Part shown: in pieces, positions 56,891 through 64,000 of the stretch
Layout: every line of letters begins with the position of its first letter
How positions within the stretch are numbered: the first letter of the stretch is position 1
From: Rhodobacterales bacterium
GTDB taxonomy: Bacteria > Pseudomonadota > Alphaproteobacteria > Rhodobacterales > Rhodobacteraceae
Length of the DNA stretch: 64,000 bases
Direction: 5' to 3'
Assembly (NCBI GenBank): GCA_002747035.1
Contig: PDRZ01000028.1
Location: 1-64,000, forward strand
Notes under the pieces: generated by a model
Told to the model about the DNA's origin: nothing
Database searches by the model: none
Seen by the model: the letters and a program-made list of their open reading frames with translations, nothing else
Program-made: the position numbers and the translations under genes

Positions 56891-57267
56891 CAGCGCGACG
56901 TTTCCACACGGCCCGGGTCAGCCGGCTCTGTCATCACAGAATTACGACGCAACCGGTTGGACAGCGTATAGCTGACCACAACCAACAGACACCAAATCCC
57001 AAAAATAAACAGGCCTGCGACCGAGGTGTTCACGGCGGCCTGTTGCCAAAGCAGCGGCACGCTCCACAAACAGGCCCCCACGACGGGCAGGATACGCGCC
57101 ACGTCAATCCAGCGGCGGGCGCGATAGGTGTCTCGCTCAAGAAACACCGGACCGTGGCGGCGGGCGGTTTCGATCTTTTCGGGGTCCTCTACGGGGGATT
57201 TGTCCCGACGGGCCTCTGGCCGCCGTGCCGCTGTCCCGGGCTGGGGCTCCGGTGCGTCCACCTCCAT
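56890..57267 (-). CDS. Small membrane protein between response regulator and kinase
   Basis: A 125-residue protein. The N-terminal half is hydrophilic (EARRDKSPVEDPEKIETARR). Two hydrophobic segments follow at about 65-80 (VARILPVVGACLWSVPLLW) and 85-105 (VAGLFIFGIWCLLVVVSYTL). Then comes a basic C-terminus (NRLRRNSVMTEP). No family recognised; by position it resembles the small accessory membrane proteins that sit beside SLC5-type symporters. The ATG at 57267 shares its A with the response-regulator stop, and its own stop shares an A with the kinase ATG, so translation of all three is coupled. Confidence 0.75.
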   Translation of the reverse strand: MEVDAPEPQPGTAARRPEARRDKSPVEDPEKIETARRHGPVFLERDTYRARRWIDVARILPVVGACLWSVPLLWQQAAVNTSVAGLFIFGIWCLLVVVSYTLSNRLRRNSVMTEPADPGRVETSR

Positions 57268-57635
57268 CACGCACTTACCAGTTCACGCACAGCCTCAAGC
57301 ACTTCGGCATTGGAAAACGGCTTGGTCATAAACCGCGAGGCTCCGTATTTTTCGGCCAATTCGCGGTCCTTCGTCTGTCCCCTTGCGGTGAGCATCAGAA
57401 CCGGCAAGTCGACCGTCGTTTTCTCGGCCCGCAACGACCGCAGGATGTCATATCCGCTCATTCCCGGTAACATCACATCAAGAATGACGAGATCGGGCTG
57501 GCGCTCCAACACGGTATCCACGGCGGTCTGACCGTTGGAATGGGTATCCACGCGCCACCCGTCGCGCGACAGGATGAAACTCACGGCTTCGATAATATTG
57601 GGCTCATCCTCGATCAGCAGGACATGCTTGTCCAT
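57267..57635 (-). CDS. Single-domain response regulator (CheY-like)
   Basis: A 122-residue receiver: acidic pair in LLIEDEPNIIEAV, phosphoacceptor Asp53 in DLVILDVMLPGMSGYD, the Thr switch in VLMLTARGQTKDRE and Lys in GASRFMTKPFSNAE. It lacks an output domain, so it acts through protein contacts. The natural partner is the SLC5-type kinase encoded downstream. Start MDKHVLLIEDE at 57635; the in-frame ATG at 57671 would add 12 residues. Confidence 0.93.
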   Translation of the reverse strand: MDKHVLLIEDEPNIIEAVSFILSRDGWRVDTHSNGQTAVDTVLERQPDLVILDVMLPGMSGYDILRSLRAEKTTVDLPVLMLTARGQTKDRELAEKYGASRFMTKPFSNAEVLEAVRELVSA

Positions 57636-57725
57636 CTCTTGCGAACCTCCCCAATGGCTGCCTTTCAACAAGGTCTTTGTTTACCTTTATCCCCAAGAAC
57701 CGGGCTTGTGTCAAAACCCATCACG

Positions 57726-59057
57726 CTAAACTCCCTCCGCCAGGATCGAGGGTTCGCGCCGCGCATCACATGCGGGCTGCGGACAAATCCGGCAACTAGA
57801 CCCCACGGGCAATGGCTCCCCCCCCTGCCCGGCCTCGTCCAGGGCAAGCTCATGCACCATCTCCGCGGGCAGGATCAACATATGAGATTCATATTGAGGA
57901 TCCCGGTTGAACGCGCCCAGTGCGCGTGGGGTCGCCAGCGCGAAAGCGACAAACTGATGCCGCGCACCGCCCCGGTCGATCTGCTCAACCCACTCCAACA
58001 GGGGCGTCATGGGGCGGCTCAGAGCACGAAACAAGGGCCATTTCGCACAAGCTGCGCCAAACCGGGGCTGGGCGAACCCCTCGACAGGACGCCGGAACAC
58101 CACTGTCCCGGACGCGTCACAGATAACAAGCCCAATGGCAAGCTCCGGTTGGAACGCCAGACGCCGCATGACCACCGTCATATCCACCCCAAGTTCAACC
58201 GCCAAAAGCGCCGGGTTCGCGCCATGCGTGTCAAGAGCCTTGCGAAACAGATCGGCAGGAAGCTTGCGCGCATCCTCCACATAGCGCTCCAGCATTTTAC
58301 GGGCGGTGGCCCGCCCTGCCGCACTTTTCAAATCGCCACTGGCGCGGATCACGGCCTCGATATTGGGGGCTTCGCTCTCCAGCTGGGGCAAATGGAACCC
58401 GTTGGCTTCCAGAAAGGCTTCACTTTCTTCAAGCGGAGAGGAAATTTCGCTGGCGGCGTCCTGTGCCCCATCCAGATATCCAACCAACTCCTCTGCCCCT
58501 TCGGCCAACCGAAGGGCGTCTTCGTTGATATTCCTGTGGAACCGGTCACGCCACTCCGGTTCGATTTCCCGGGTATCCACAAGAATCCCCGCCGTCGCGC
58601 GGATCGCTGTCACCGTGGACAGCACCTCGTGCAGCGTGGCGGCAAGATGCGGGTCATGCGCCAACCGGTCGGTAAGGGTTTCAACCGAGTGTTCCAGCGT
58701 CGTGACCCGTCCCTGCAGATCCACCAGCACCTGCGCCCAGCCGGGATAGCGCCCGGCAAATTCCTCCTCTGCGCCCAACTCGTGGCTGGCATTGCCGTTT
58801 TCCTTCCACCGCAACGCCGCCTCACGCAGACGGGCGACAAGCGCGGCCTCTGCACCTTCCGACAACAACGATGGCTCGACCCCCAGCTGTTCGGCCAGAT
58901 CAAGCAGAAGCTTGCCGCCGATTCTGCGCCGGTTATGTTCGATCAGGTTCAGATATGACGCAGAGATCCCGACCGCCTTGGCCAGTTCTGCCTGCCGTTT
59001 GCCTCGCTGCAAACGCCATTCTCTGATACGACTTCCAGTAAGCGCGGTTTTCGGCAT
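57726..59057 (-). CDS. XRE-family regulator with DUF2083 (RamB/ScfR-type short-chain-acyl regulator)
   Basis: A 443-residue protein. HTH_3 at 1-60 (GKRQAELAKAVGISASYLN, then LIEHNRRRIGGKLLLDL). A long helical middle follows, then an ImmA/IrrE-like and DUF2083 C-terminal part (ARKLPADLFRKALDTHGAN; MTVVMRRLAFQPELAIG). It ends with a Cys-rich SSCRICPQPACDARREP typical of this group. Members regulate acetate, propionate and glyoxylate metabolism by sensing acyl-CoA. It may control the divergent ABC transporter and the kinase genes downstream. Confidence 0.85.
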   Translation of the reverse strand: MPKTALTGSRIREWRLQRGKRQAELAKAVGISASYLNLIEHNRRRIGGKLLLDLAEQLGVEPSLLSEGAEAALVARLREAALRWKENGNASHELGAEEEFAGRYPGWAQVLVDLQGRVTTLEHSVETLTDRLAHDPHLAATLHEVLSTVTAIRATAGILVDTREIEPEWRDRFHRNINEDALRLAEGAEELVGYLDGAQDAASEISSPLEESEAFLEANGFHLPQLESEAPNIEAVIRASGDLKSAAGRATARKMLERYVEDARKLPADLFRKALDTHGANPALLAVELGVDMTVVMRRLAFQPELAIGLVICDASGTVVFRRPVEGFAQPRFGAACAKWPLFRALSRPMTPLLEWVEQIDRGGARHQFVAFALATPRALGAFNRDPQYESHMLILPAEMVHELALDEAGQGGEPLPVGSSCRICPQPACDARREPSILAEGV

Positions 59058-59208
59058 TCGTTTTCTTGTGTTCTTTCAACGCGTTTCTGCACTGCGATGT
59101 GAATAAATTTACAGCATACATTAACACCCGGTTCACTTCTTTACAAAAAAATTCTTTCACCACCGGCAATTGTTGCGAACTTTTCTTACCCGCGCCGATA
59201 ATGAATTT

Positions 59209-59220
59209 GCACAATTGTGC
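59209..59220. promoter_or_regulatory. Perfect 12-base palindrome GCACAATTGTGC
   Basis: Lies in the 220-base region between the divergent XRE-regulator and ABC-transporter genes, 58 bases before the transporter start. TTTGCA directly overlaps its left half, recalling the TTTGC core bound by RamB-type regulators; a role for the adjacent regulator is inferred only from position. Confidence 0.45.
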
Positions 59221-59277
59221 CTGTGGGGAGGTGCAAGAGGAGGCCCTTCCCACAATTTCACGAAATGGGAGGAATCC

Positions 59278-60621
59278 ATGTCCAAAACCAATCTGACTCG
59301 CCGCGGCGTGCTGAAGTCCGGTGCCGTTGCCAGTGCCGGCATTGCGCTGCCGACGATTTTTACCGCCTCTTCGGCGGCTGCCTATACCAATGAACCCACC
59401 GGTGGCACCGTCACCCTTGGCTTCAACGTCCCGCAAACCGGCCCCTATGCTGACGAAGGTGCGGACGAACTACGCGCATTTGAATTGGCTGTTGAGCACC
59501 TGAACGGTGGCGGCGACGCTGGCATGATGACCACGTTCAGCTCCAAGGCGCTGAAGGGCAACGGCATTCTGGGCAAGAAAGTCGAGTTTGTAACTGGGGA
59601 CACCCAGACCAAATCGGACGCAGCTCGCGCATCGGCCAAGTCAATGATCGAAAAAGACGGTGCCGTGATGATTTCGGGCGGCTCGTCCTCGGGTGTTGCG
59701 ATTGCTGTTCAGGGTCTGTGTCAGGAAGCTGGCGTGATCTTCATGGCCGGTCTGACCCACTCGAACGACACCACCGGCAAGGACAAGAAGGCAAACGGTT
59801 TCCGTCACTTCTTCAATGGCTACATGTCGGGTGCCGCGCTGGCACCGGTTCTGAAGAGCGCTTATGGCAGCGACCGCAAGGCGTATCACCTGACCGCCGA
59901 CTATACCTGGGGCTGGACCCAGCAGGAATCGATCGCCGCCGCGACCGAGGCCATGGGCTGGGAAACCGTCAACAACGTGTTGACCCCGCTGGCCGCGACC
60001 GACTTCTCGTCCTATATCGCGCCGGTCCTGAACTCGGGTGCCGACGTTCTGGTTCTGAACCACTATGGCGGCAACATGGTTAACTCGCTGACCAACGCGG
60101 TTCAGTTCGGCCTGAAAGACAAGCTGGTTAATAACAAGAACTTCGAAATCGTCGTTCCGCTTTACTCGCGCCTGATGGCGCGCGGTGCGGGTGCCAACGT
60201 GAAGGGTATCCTGGGTTCGACCAACTGGCACTGGTCACTGACCGACGAAGGCTCCAGGGCATTCGTCAAATCCTTCGGCACCAAATACGGTTTCCCGCCG
60301 AGCCAGGCCGCACATACCTGCTATGTGCAGACCATGCTCTATGCAGACGCCTGTGAGCGGGCCGGAACCTTCAACCCCTGTGGCATTGCCGAAGCCTTGG
60401 AAGGCTTTGAATTCGACGGGCTGGGCAACGGTCCGACCCTCTATCGCGCCGAAGACCACCAGTGTTTCAAAGACGTTCTGGTGGTGCGCGGGAAAGAGAA
60501 CCCGACCAGCGAATTCGACGTTCTGGAAGTTGTGGAAGTCACACCGCGCGCCCAGGTCGAATATGCCGTGGATCACCCGATGTTCGCCGGTGGTCAGTTG
60601 GGCACCTGCAACGCAGGCTAA
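59278..60621 (+). CDS. Periplasmic substrate-binding protein (branched-chain/urea-amide type)
   Basis: A 447-residue HAAT-family solute receptor. The N-terminus TRRGVLKSGAVASAG looks like a twin-arginine signal, cleaved near AYTNEP. The mature part follows Peripla_BP_6 (GTVTLGFNVPQTGPYADEG, YHLTADYTWGWTQQES, PSQAAHTCYVQTMLYADAC). It captures a ligand (branched-chain amino acids, urea, short amides or a similar compound) and hands it to the two permeases encoded next. The ligand cannot be told. GGGAGGAATCC is the ribosome-binding site. First gene of the transporter operon. Confidence 0.92.
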   Translation: MSKTNLTRRGVLKSGAVASAGIALPTIFTASSAAAYTNEPTGGTVTLGFNVPQTGPYADEGADELRAFELAVEHLNGGGDAGMMTTFSSKALKGNGILGKKVEFVTGDTQTKSDAARASAKSMIEKDGAVMISGGSSSGVAIAVQGLCQEAGVIFMAGLTHSNDTTGKDKKANGFRHFFNGYMSGAALAPVLKSAYGSDRKAYHLTADYTWGWTQQESIAAATEAMGWETVNNVLTPLAATDFSSYIAPVLNSGADVLVLNHYGGNMVNSLTNAVQFGLKDKLVNNKNFEIVVPLYSRLMARGAGANVKGILGSTNWHWSLTDEGSRAFVKSFGTKYGFPPSQAAHTCYVQTMLYADACERAGTFNPCGIAEALEGFEFDGLGNGPTLYRAEDHQCFKDVLVVRGKENPTSEFDVLEVVEVTPRAQVEYAVDHPMFAGGQLGTCNAG

Positions 60622-60761
60622 CGCCCCGGTTGCCGGGACACCCCGGCATCAAATCGCACAGGGCGGAGATCGCCTCCGCCCTGTCGCCGACAAGAGCAAC
60701 CACCCGGCCCGCGTGACACCAATTCCGCAGCGGCCAGCAAATCCAGAAACTGGTGGGGAAC

Positions 60762-61784
60762 ATGGACGCCTTAATCCTGCAAATCCTGAACGGGCTCGAC
60801 AAGGGCTCGGCCTATGCGCTGATCGCGCTGGGACTTACACTGATCTTCGGCACGCTTGGCGTGGTGAACTTTGCCCACGGGGCGCTTTTCATGATCGGCG
60901 CATTCTGTGCCGTGACCCTGACGAAGATTCTGAACCTCAGCTTTACCGTCGAAGATCCGACCCAAAAGGACTTCCTCGGCAACCCACTCAAGGTCAAAAC
61001 ACCCTATCTCGAAAGCTGGTTTGGTCCCGAAATGGGTTCGTCGATCATTGACTGGTCTGTGCCTCTGGCCATTCTCGTATCGATCCCGATCATGGTCGGC
61101 GTCGGTTTTGTCATGGAACGCGGCCTGATCAAGCATTTCTACAAGCGTCCACATGCGGATCAGATCCTCGTGACCTTTGGCCTCGCCATCGTTCTGCAGG
61201 AAGTGGTGAAATACTACTTTGGCGCCAACCCGATCCAGACCCCGGCCCCCGAGGCGCTGTCCGGCGTGGCCAATGTGGGGGCGTGGTTCGGATTATCGAC
61301 CCCCTACCCGATCTGGCGGATCGTGTATTTCTGCTTTGCTGCCGGTGTTATCTTTGCCGTGTTTGCCTTTCTGCAGTTCACCACCTTTGGCATGGTTGTC
61401 CGTGCCGGAATGGCGGATCGTGAAACCGTGGGCCTGCTGGGCATCGATATCGACCGTCGCTTTACCATCATGTTCGGCATTGCCGCCGCCGTGGCCGGGA
61501 CCGCCGGGGTGATGTATGCTCCGATCAACCCGCCGAATTATCACATGGGCATGGACTTCCTCGTGCTCTCCTTCGTGGTGGTGGTTGTGGGCGGCATGGG
61601 CTCCCTGCCTGGTGCCGTACTGGCCGGGTTCCTTCTGGGAATCCTGGAAAGCTTTGCCTCGACCACCTGGGCGACAACAACGATCCCCGGGATCAACCAG
61701 ATCATCATCTACCTTGTCGCCATCATCATCCTTCTGACCCGTCCGCGCGGTCTGATGGGCAAAAAAGGCGTGATGGAGGACTAA
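60762..61784 (+). CDS. LivH-type permease of the HAAT transporter
   Basis: A 340-residue inner-membrane permease with eight hydrophobic segments: LIFGTLGVVNFAHGALFMIG (family signature), DQILVTFGLAIVLQEVVKY, MADRETVGLLGIDIDRRF, FVVVVVGGMGSLPGAVLAGF, which carries the ABC-coupling GGMGSLPG loop. Start at ATG 60762 (GTG 60753 also possible). Three bases separate it from LivM. Confidence 0.93.
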   Translation: MDALILQILNGLDKGSAYALIALGLTLIFGTLGVVNFAHGALFMIGAFCAVTLTKILNLSFTVEDPTQKDFLGNPLKVKTPYLESWFGPEMGSSIIDWSVPLAILVSIPIMVGVGFVMERGLIKHFYKRPHADQILVTFGLAIVLQEVVKYYFGANPIQTPAPEALSGVANVGAWFGLSTPYPIWRIVYFCFAAGVIFAVFAFLQFTTFGMVVRAGMADRETVGLLGIDIDRRFTIMFGIAAAVAGTAGVMYAPINPPNYHMGMDFLVLSFVVVVVGGMGSLPGAVLAGFLLGILESFASTTWATTTIPGINQIIIYLVAIIILLTRPRGLMGKKGVMED

Positions 61785-61787
61785 ACC

Positions 61788-62987
61788 ATGCTCGGACTTA
61801 ACAAAAAAGACTTCACCCTCCTGCTCGTCGTGACCGCTTTGACCATGCTGGCCCCCTTCATCCTGAACCCGTTCCCATCGGACTCGGGGCTGGCCCAGTT
61901 CAACGCGGGCTACCCTGACCTGATGCAGAAATTCGTCATCTTCGGGATCTTTGCCGTCGGGTTCAACATCCTCTTTGGCCTGACCGGATACCTGTCCTTC
62001 GGTCACGCCGCTTTCCTCGGGGTGGGGTCCTACTCCTGTGTGTGGATGTTCAAACTGCTGGGCTATAACGTCCTTCCCGGCATCCTGTTGTCGGTGGTGG
62101 TGTCGGGCCTCTTCGCGGTTCTGATCGGATACGTGTCCCTGCGCCGTTCGGGCATCTATTTCTCGATCCTGACTCTGGCTTTCGCACAGATGTCCTTTGC
62201 CTTGGCCTATTCGGTTCTGTCGAACCCAAAGTTCAACCTGACCAACGGGGAAACCGGTCTTCAGGTCTATGCAGATGATCCGCAATGGTTCCATGGCGAA
62301 CACCTGCCCAACCTGCCCCACCTGTTTGGTCTCTCCATGCGCAGCACCTACAAGATGGGTGTCGGCCCTTGGGAGTTCCAGTTCAACGTGGGGTATTACC
62401 TCTGCGCCGTTGTCATGATTCTGGCGTTCTACATGGCCATCCGCATCTTCCGCTCGCCCTTCGGGCTGATGCTGCGGGCGGTGAAATCGAACCAGCAACG
62501 CATGAATTATACCGGTCTGAACACCCGGCCCTACATGCTTGCTGCCTTCGTGATCTCGGGTATGTATGCCGGTCTGGCCGGTGGCCTTCTGTCGGCGGTT
62601 GACCCGCTGGCAGGTGCCGAACGGATGCAATGGACCGCTTCGGGCGAAGTGGTTTTGATGACCATCCTTGGCGGGGCGGGCACGTTGATCGGCCCCGTGC
62701 TGGGCGCGGGCATGATCAAGTATTTCGAGAACATCTTCTCGAAGATCAATGACAACGTCCTGCACAGCTGGTTCAGCTTCATGCCCGACGGGCTTGAGAA
62801 CCTGATGGTCACGCTGGTTCACCCCTTCGTTGGCAAGGGTTGGCACCTGACCCTGGGCATCATCTTCATGCTGGTCGTGATTTTCCTGCCCGGCGGGCTT
62901 GTCGAAGGGGGCCAACGTCTGGGCCGCTGGATCAAGACCCGTGGCAAGAAAGACGACACCACCGCATCCACCACACCTGCAGAGTAA
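61788..62987 (+). CDS. LivM-type permease of the HAAT transporter
   Basis: 399 residues with about ten membrane segments. [20 protein letters not shown] is the LivM signature; [19 protein letters not shown] and [18 protein letters not shown] are the coupling region. The long insertion near residues 150-185 ([19 protein letters not shown]) sits in a periplasmic loop. C-terminus Lys/Thr-rich. Pairs with the LivH-type permease. Confidence 0.93.
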   Translation: MLGLNKKDFTLLLVVTALTMLAPFILNPFPSDSGLAQFNAGYPDLMQKFVIFGIFAVGFNILFGLTGYLSFGHAAFLGVGSYSCVWMFKLLGYNVLPGILLSVVVSGLFAVLIGYVSLRRSGIYFSILTLAFAQMSFALAYSVLSNPKFNLTNGETGLQVYADDPQWFHGEHLPNLPHLFGLSMRSTYKMGVGPWEFQFNVGYYLCAVVMILAFYMAIRIFRSPFGLMLRAVKSNQQRMNYTGLNTRPYMLAAFVISGMYAGLAGGLLSAVDPLAGAERMQWTASGEVVLMTILGGAGTLIGPVLGAGMIKYFENIFSKINDNVLHSWFSFMPDGLENLMVTLVHPFVGKGWHLTLGIIFMLVVIFLPGGLVEGGQRLGRWIKTRGKKDDTTASTTPAE

Positions 62988-63002
62988 CAAGGAGACGCTT
63001 CA

Positions 63003-63758
63003 ATGGGAATTCTTGAAGTCAAGAACGTCAACAAGCGCTTCGGCGGCCTGCAGGCCCTTGGTGACGTGAACCTCAGCGTGGCAGAGAACACCTGCCACGC
63101 GATCATCGGCCCCAACGGGGCGGGCAAATCCACGCTGCTGAACTGTTTCGTGGGCAAGCTGATCCCCGACACTGGCTCGGTCATGTTTGACGGACAATCG
63201 GTTCTGGGCCGCACACCCTATGAAATCAACCAGATGGGCATTTCCCGCGTATTTCAGACACCTGAAATCTTTGGCGACCTGACCGTGTTGGAAAACATGA
63301 TGATCGCCTGTTTCGCCAAGCGTGACGGCGCGTTCCGTATGCACGCCATCGAGCACATGATGAGCGAGAAAGAGATCGTGGAGAAAGCCCGGCACATGCT
63401 GGAAGAGATGAACATGGCCGACAAGCACGACATGCAATCCTCTTCCATGTCCCGCGGTGACAAACGCCGGCTGGAAATCGCGATGTGTCTGAGCCAGGAT
63501 CCGCGCCTGCTCCTGTTGGACGAACCCACCGCCGGTATGGCGCGGGCCGATACCAACAACACCATCGACCTGCTCAAACAGATCAAGGACGAGCGCGACA
63601 TCACCATCGCCATCATCGAACACGACATGCATGTGGTGTTTTCGCTGGCCGACCGGATCACCGTTCTGGCCCAAGGCACGCCCCTGGTCGAGGATAATCC
63701 AGAAAACATCAAGGGCAACCCCAAGGTGCGCGAAGCGTATCTGGGCGAAGCCGCGTAA
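63003..63758 (+). CDS. LivG-type ATPase of the HAAT transporter
   Basis: A 251-residue ABC ATPase: Walker A GPNGAGKST, Q-loop FQTPEIFGDLTVLENMM, signature SRGDKRRLEIAM in place of LSGGQ, Walker B LLLLDEPTAGM and the H-loop EHDMHVVF. The signature SSMSRGDKRRLE has lost the usual Ser-Gly-Gly; this is common in LivG-type subunits of this branch. Sixteen bases after LivM. Confidence 0.93.
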   Translation: MGILEVKNVNKRFGGLQALGDVNLSVAENTCHAIIGPNGAGKSTLLNCFVGKLIPDTGSVMFDGQSVLGRTPYEINQMGISRVFQTPEIFGDLTVLENMMIACFAKRDGAFRMHAIEHMMSEKEIVEKARHMLEEMNMADKHDMQSSSMSRGDKRRLEIAMCLSQDPRLLLLDEPTAGMARADTNNTIDLLKQIKDERDITIAIIEHDMHVVFSLADRITVLAQGTPLVEDNPENIKGNPKVREAYLGEAA

Positions 63759-63781
63759 GACAGGGGCATTCATCACTCAAC

Positions 63782-63806
63782 CCGAAAAGTGGATACCGGT
63801 TTTCGG
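63782..63806. repeat. Hairpin element CCGAAAA...TTTTCGG between livG and livF
   Basis: CCGAAAA (63782-63788) pairs with TTTTCGG (63800-63806) around GTGGATACCGG. This sequence resembles a very common intergenic hairpin of alphaproteobacteria (CCGAAAAgtgg...ccggTTTTCGG); recognition is from memory. Confidence 0.55.
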
Positions 63807-63833
63807 ACCAGTTGCGTGAGAAAGGAAAAAATC

Positions 63834-64000
63834 ATGAACGTCAAACCCGACTTTTCCAAGGGCCATAACCTGGCCGAAACCGCCCCCGCCTATCTCTCCA
63901 TCTGGAACATGGAAAGCTATTATGGCGAAAGCTATATCGTACAGAACATTTCGTTCAACGTGCACGAAGGCGAAATCCTTGCGCTCTTGGGCCGCAACGG
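63834..64000 (+). CDS. LivF-type ATPase, 5' end only
   Basis: The first 55 codons of an ABC ATPase running off the window: MNVKPDFSKGHNLAETAPAY, SIWNMESYYGESYIVQNISF and the beginning of Walker A (LALLGRNG). It is the second ATPase of the HAAT transporter; an N-terminal extension of about 25 residues before the ABC core is longer than usual. AAAGGAAAAAATC precedes the ATG. Confidence 0.9.
   Translation, partial: MNVKPDFSKGHNLAETAPAYLSIWNMESYYGESYIVQNISFNVHEGEILALLGRN

Noticed and set aside
61293-62990. 565-codon minus-strand open frame opposite the LivH/LivM genes
   Set aside because: GC-rich antisense shadow: His/Gln/Gly-rich, no domains, while both plus-strand permeases are intact and conserved.

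Overview
The window looks like chromosomal DNA of a Rhodobacteraceae (Roseobacter-group) alphaproteobacterium. The evidence is GC-rich coding sequence, a ribosomal protein L21 fused to a helix-hairpin-helix tail, an IalB-family secreted protein, an adjacent luxR/luxI pair, a DUF6456/DUF6477 divergent pair, MttB-family and methyltetrahydrofolate:corrinoid methyltransferase genes, and FnrL- and CtrA-like sites. No tRNA, rRNA or CRISPR array was seen.

Layout. 1-1780 is a scrap yard of mobile-element pieces (IS5-like, IS110-like and IS21-like ends, a phage-tail-like fragment) with one intact small gene of unknown function. 1832-2990 holds ialB and, upstream of it, two tandem structured transcripts that look like small RNAs. 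2991-10135 carries a HerA-like ATPase, then prfB, proB, obgE, a GNAT enzyme, a LysE exporter, rpmA and rplU. 10323-14144 has a lipoprotein, a M23 peptidase/bactofilin pair and an HNH nuclease. 14184-19215 is a fatty-acid synthesis cluster (fabD, fabG, acpP, fabF) ending in mltG. 19370-20826 is rpsF-rpsR-rplI. 20961-23088 is an XRE regulator plus quorum-sensing luxR-luxI. 23391-32077 holds a DUF1330 protein, a PLP enzyme, tig, the DUF6456/DUF6477 pair, an MttB-family methyltransferase and guaA. 32241-37919 holds an acyl-CoA ligase, two EamA transporters, a P-loop ATPase and metA.

38051-43584 has a phosphate flavour (ppk2, ppx/gppA, phoX) interleaved with tetR and rlmE. 43769-46124 is a three-gene one-carbon operon (PF13769-type small protein, MTHFR-like reductase, methyl-THF:corrinoid methyltransferase) that probably works with MttB-type enzymes such as the one at 28.5-30.1 kb. 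After glk, an SDR and a FadB/FadJ-like protein with lost catalytic residues come a DksA-like protein, and a persulfide dioxygenase/sulfur transferase pair behind a perfect FNR box. 52919-59057 (minus strand) is a FliM-like orphan, then a translationally coupled unit of SLC5-histidine kinase, small membrane protein and CheY-like regulator, preceded by a RamB/ScfR-type XRE regulator. Divergent from it, a HAAT-family ABC transporter runs off the right edge.

Most interesting: tandem small-RNA candidates with mutually complementary loops; a near-identical palindrome in two operon spacers; DnaA and CtrA-like boxes between the DUF6456/DUF6477 genes; the catalytically degenerate FadB-like protein; and the coupled kinase unit.
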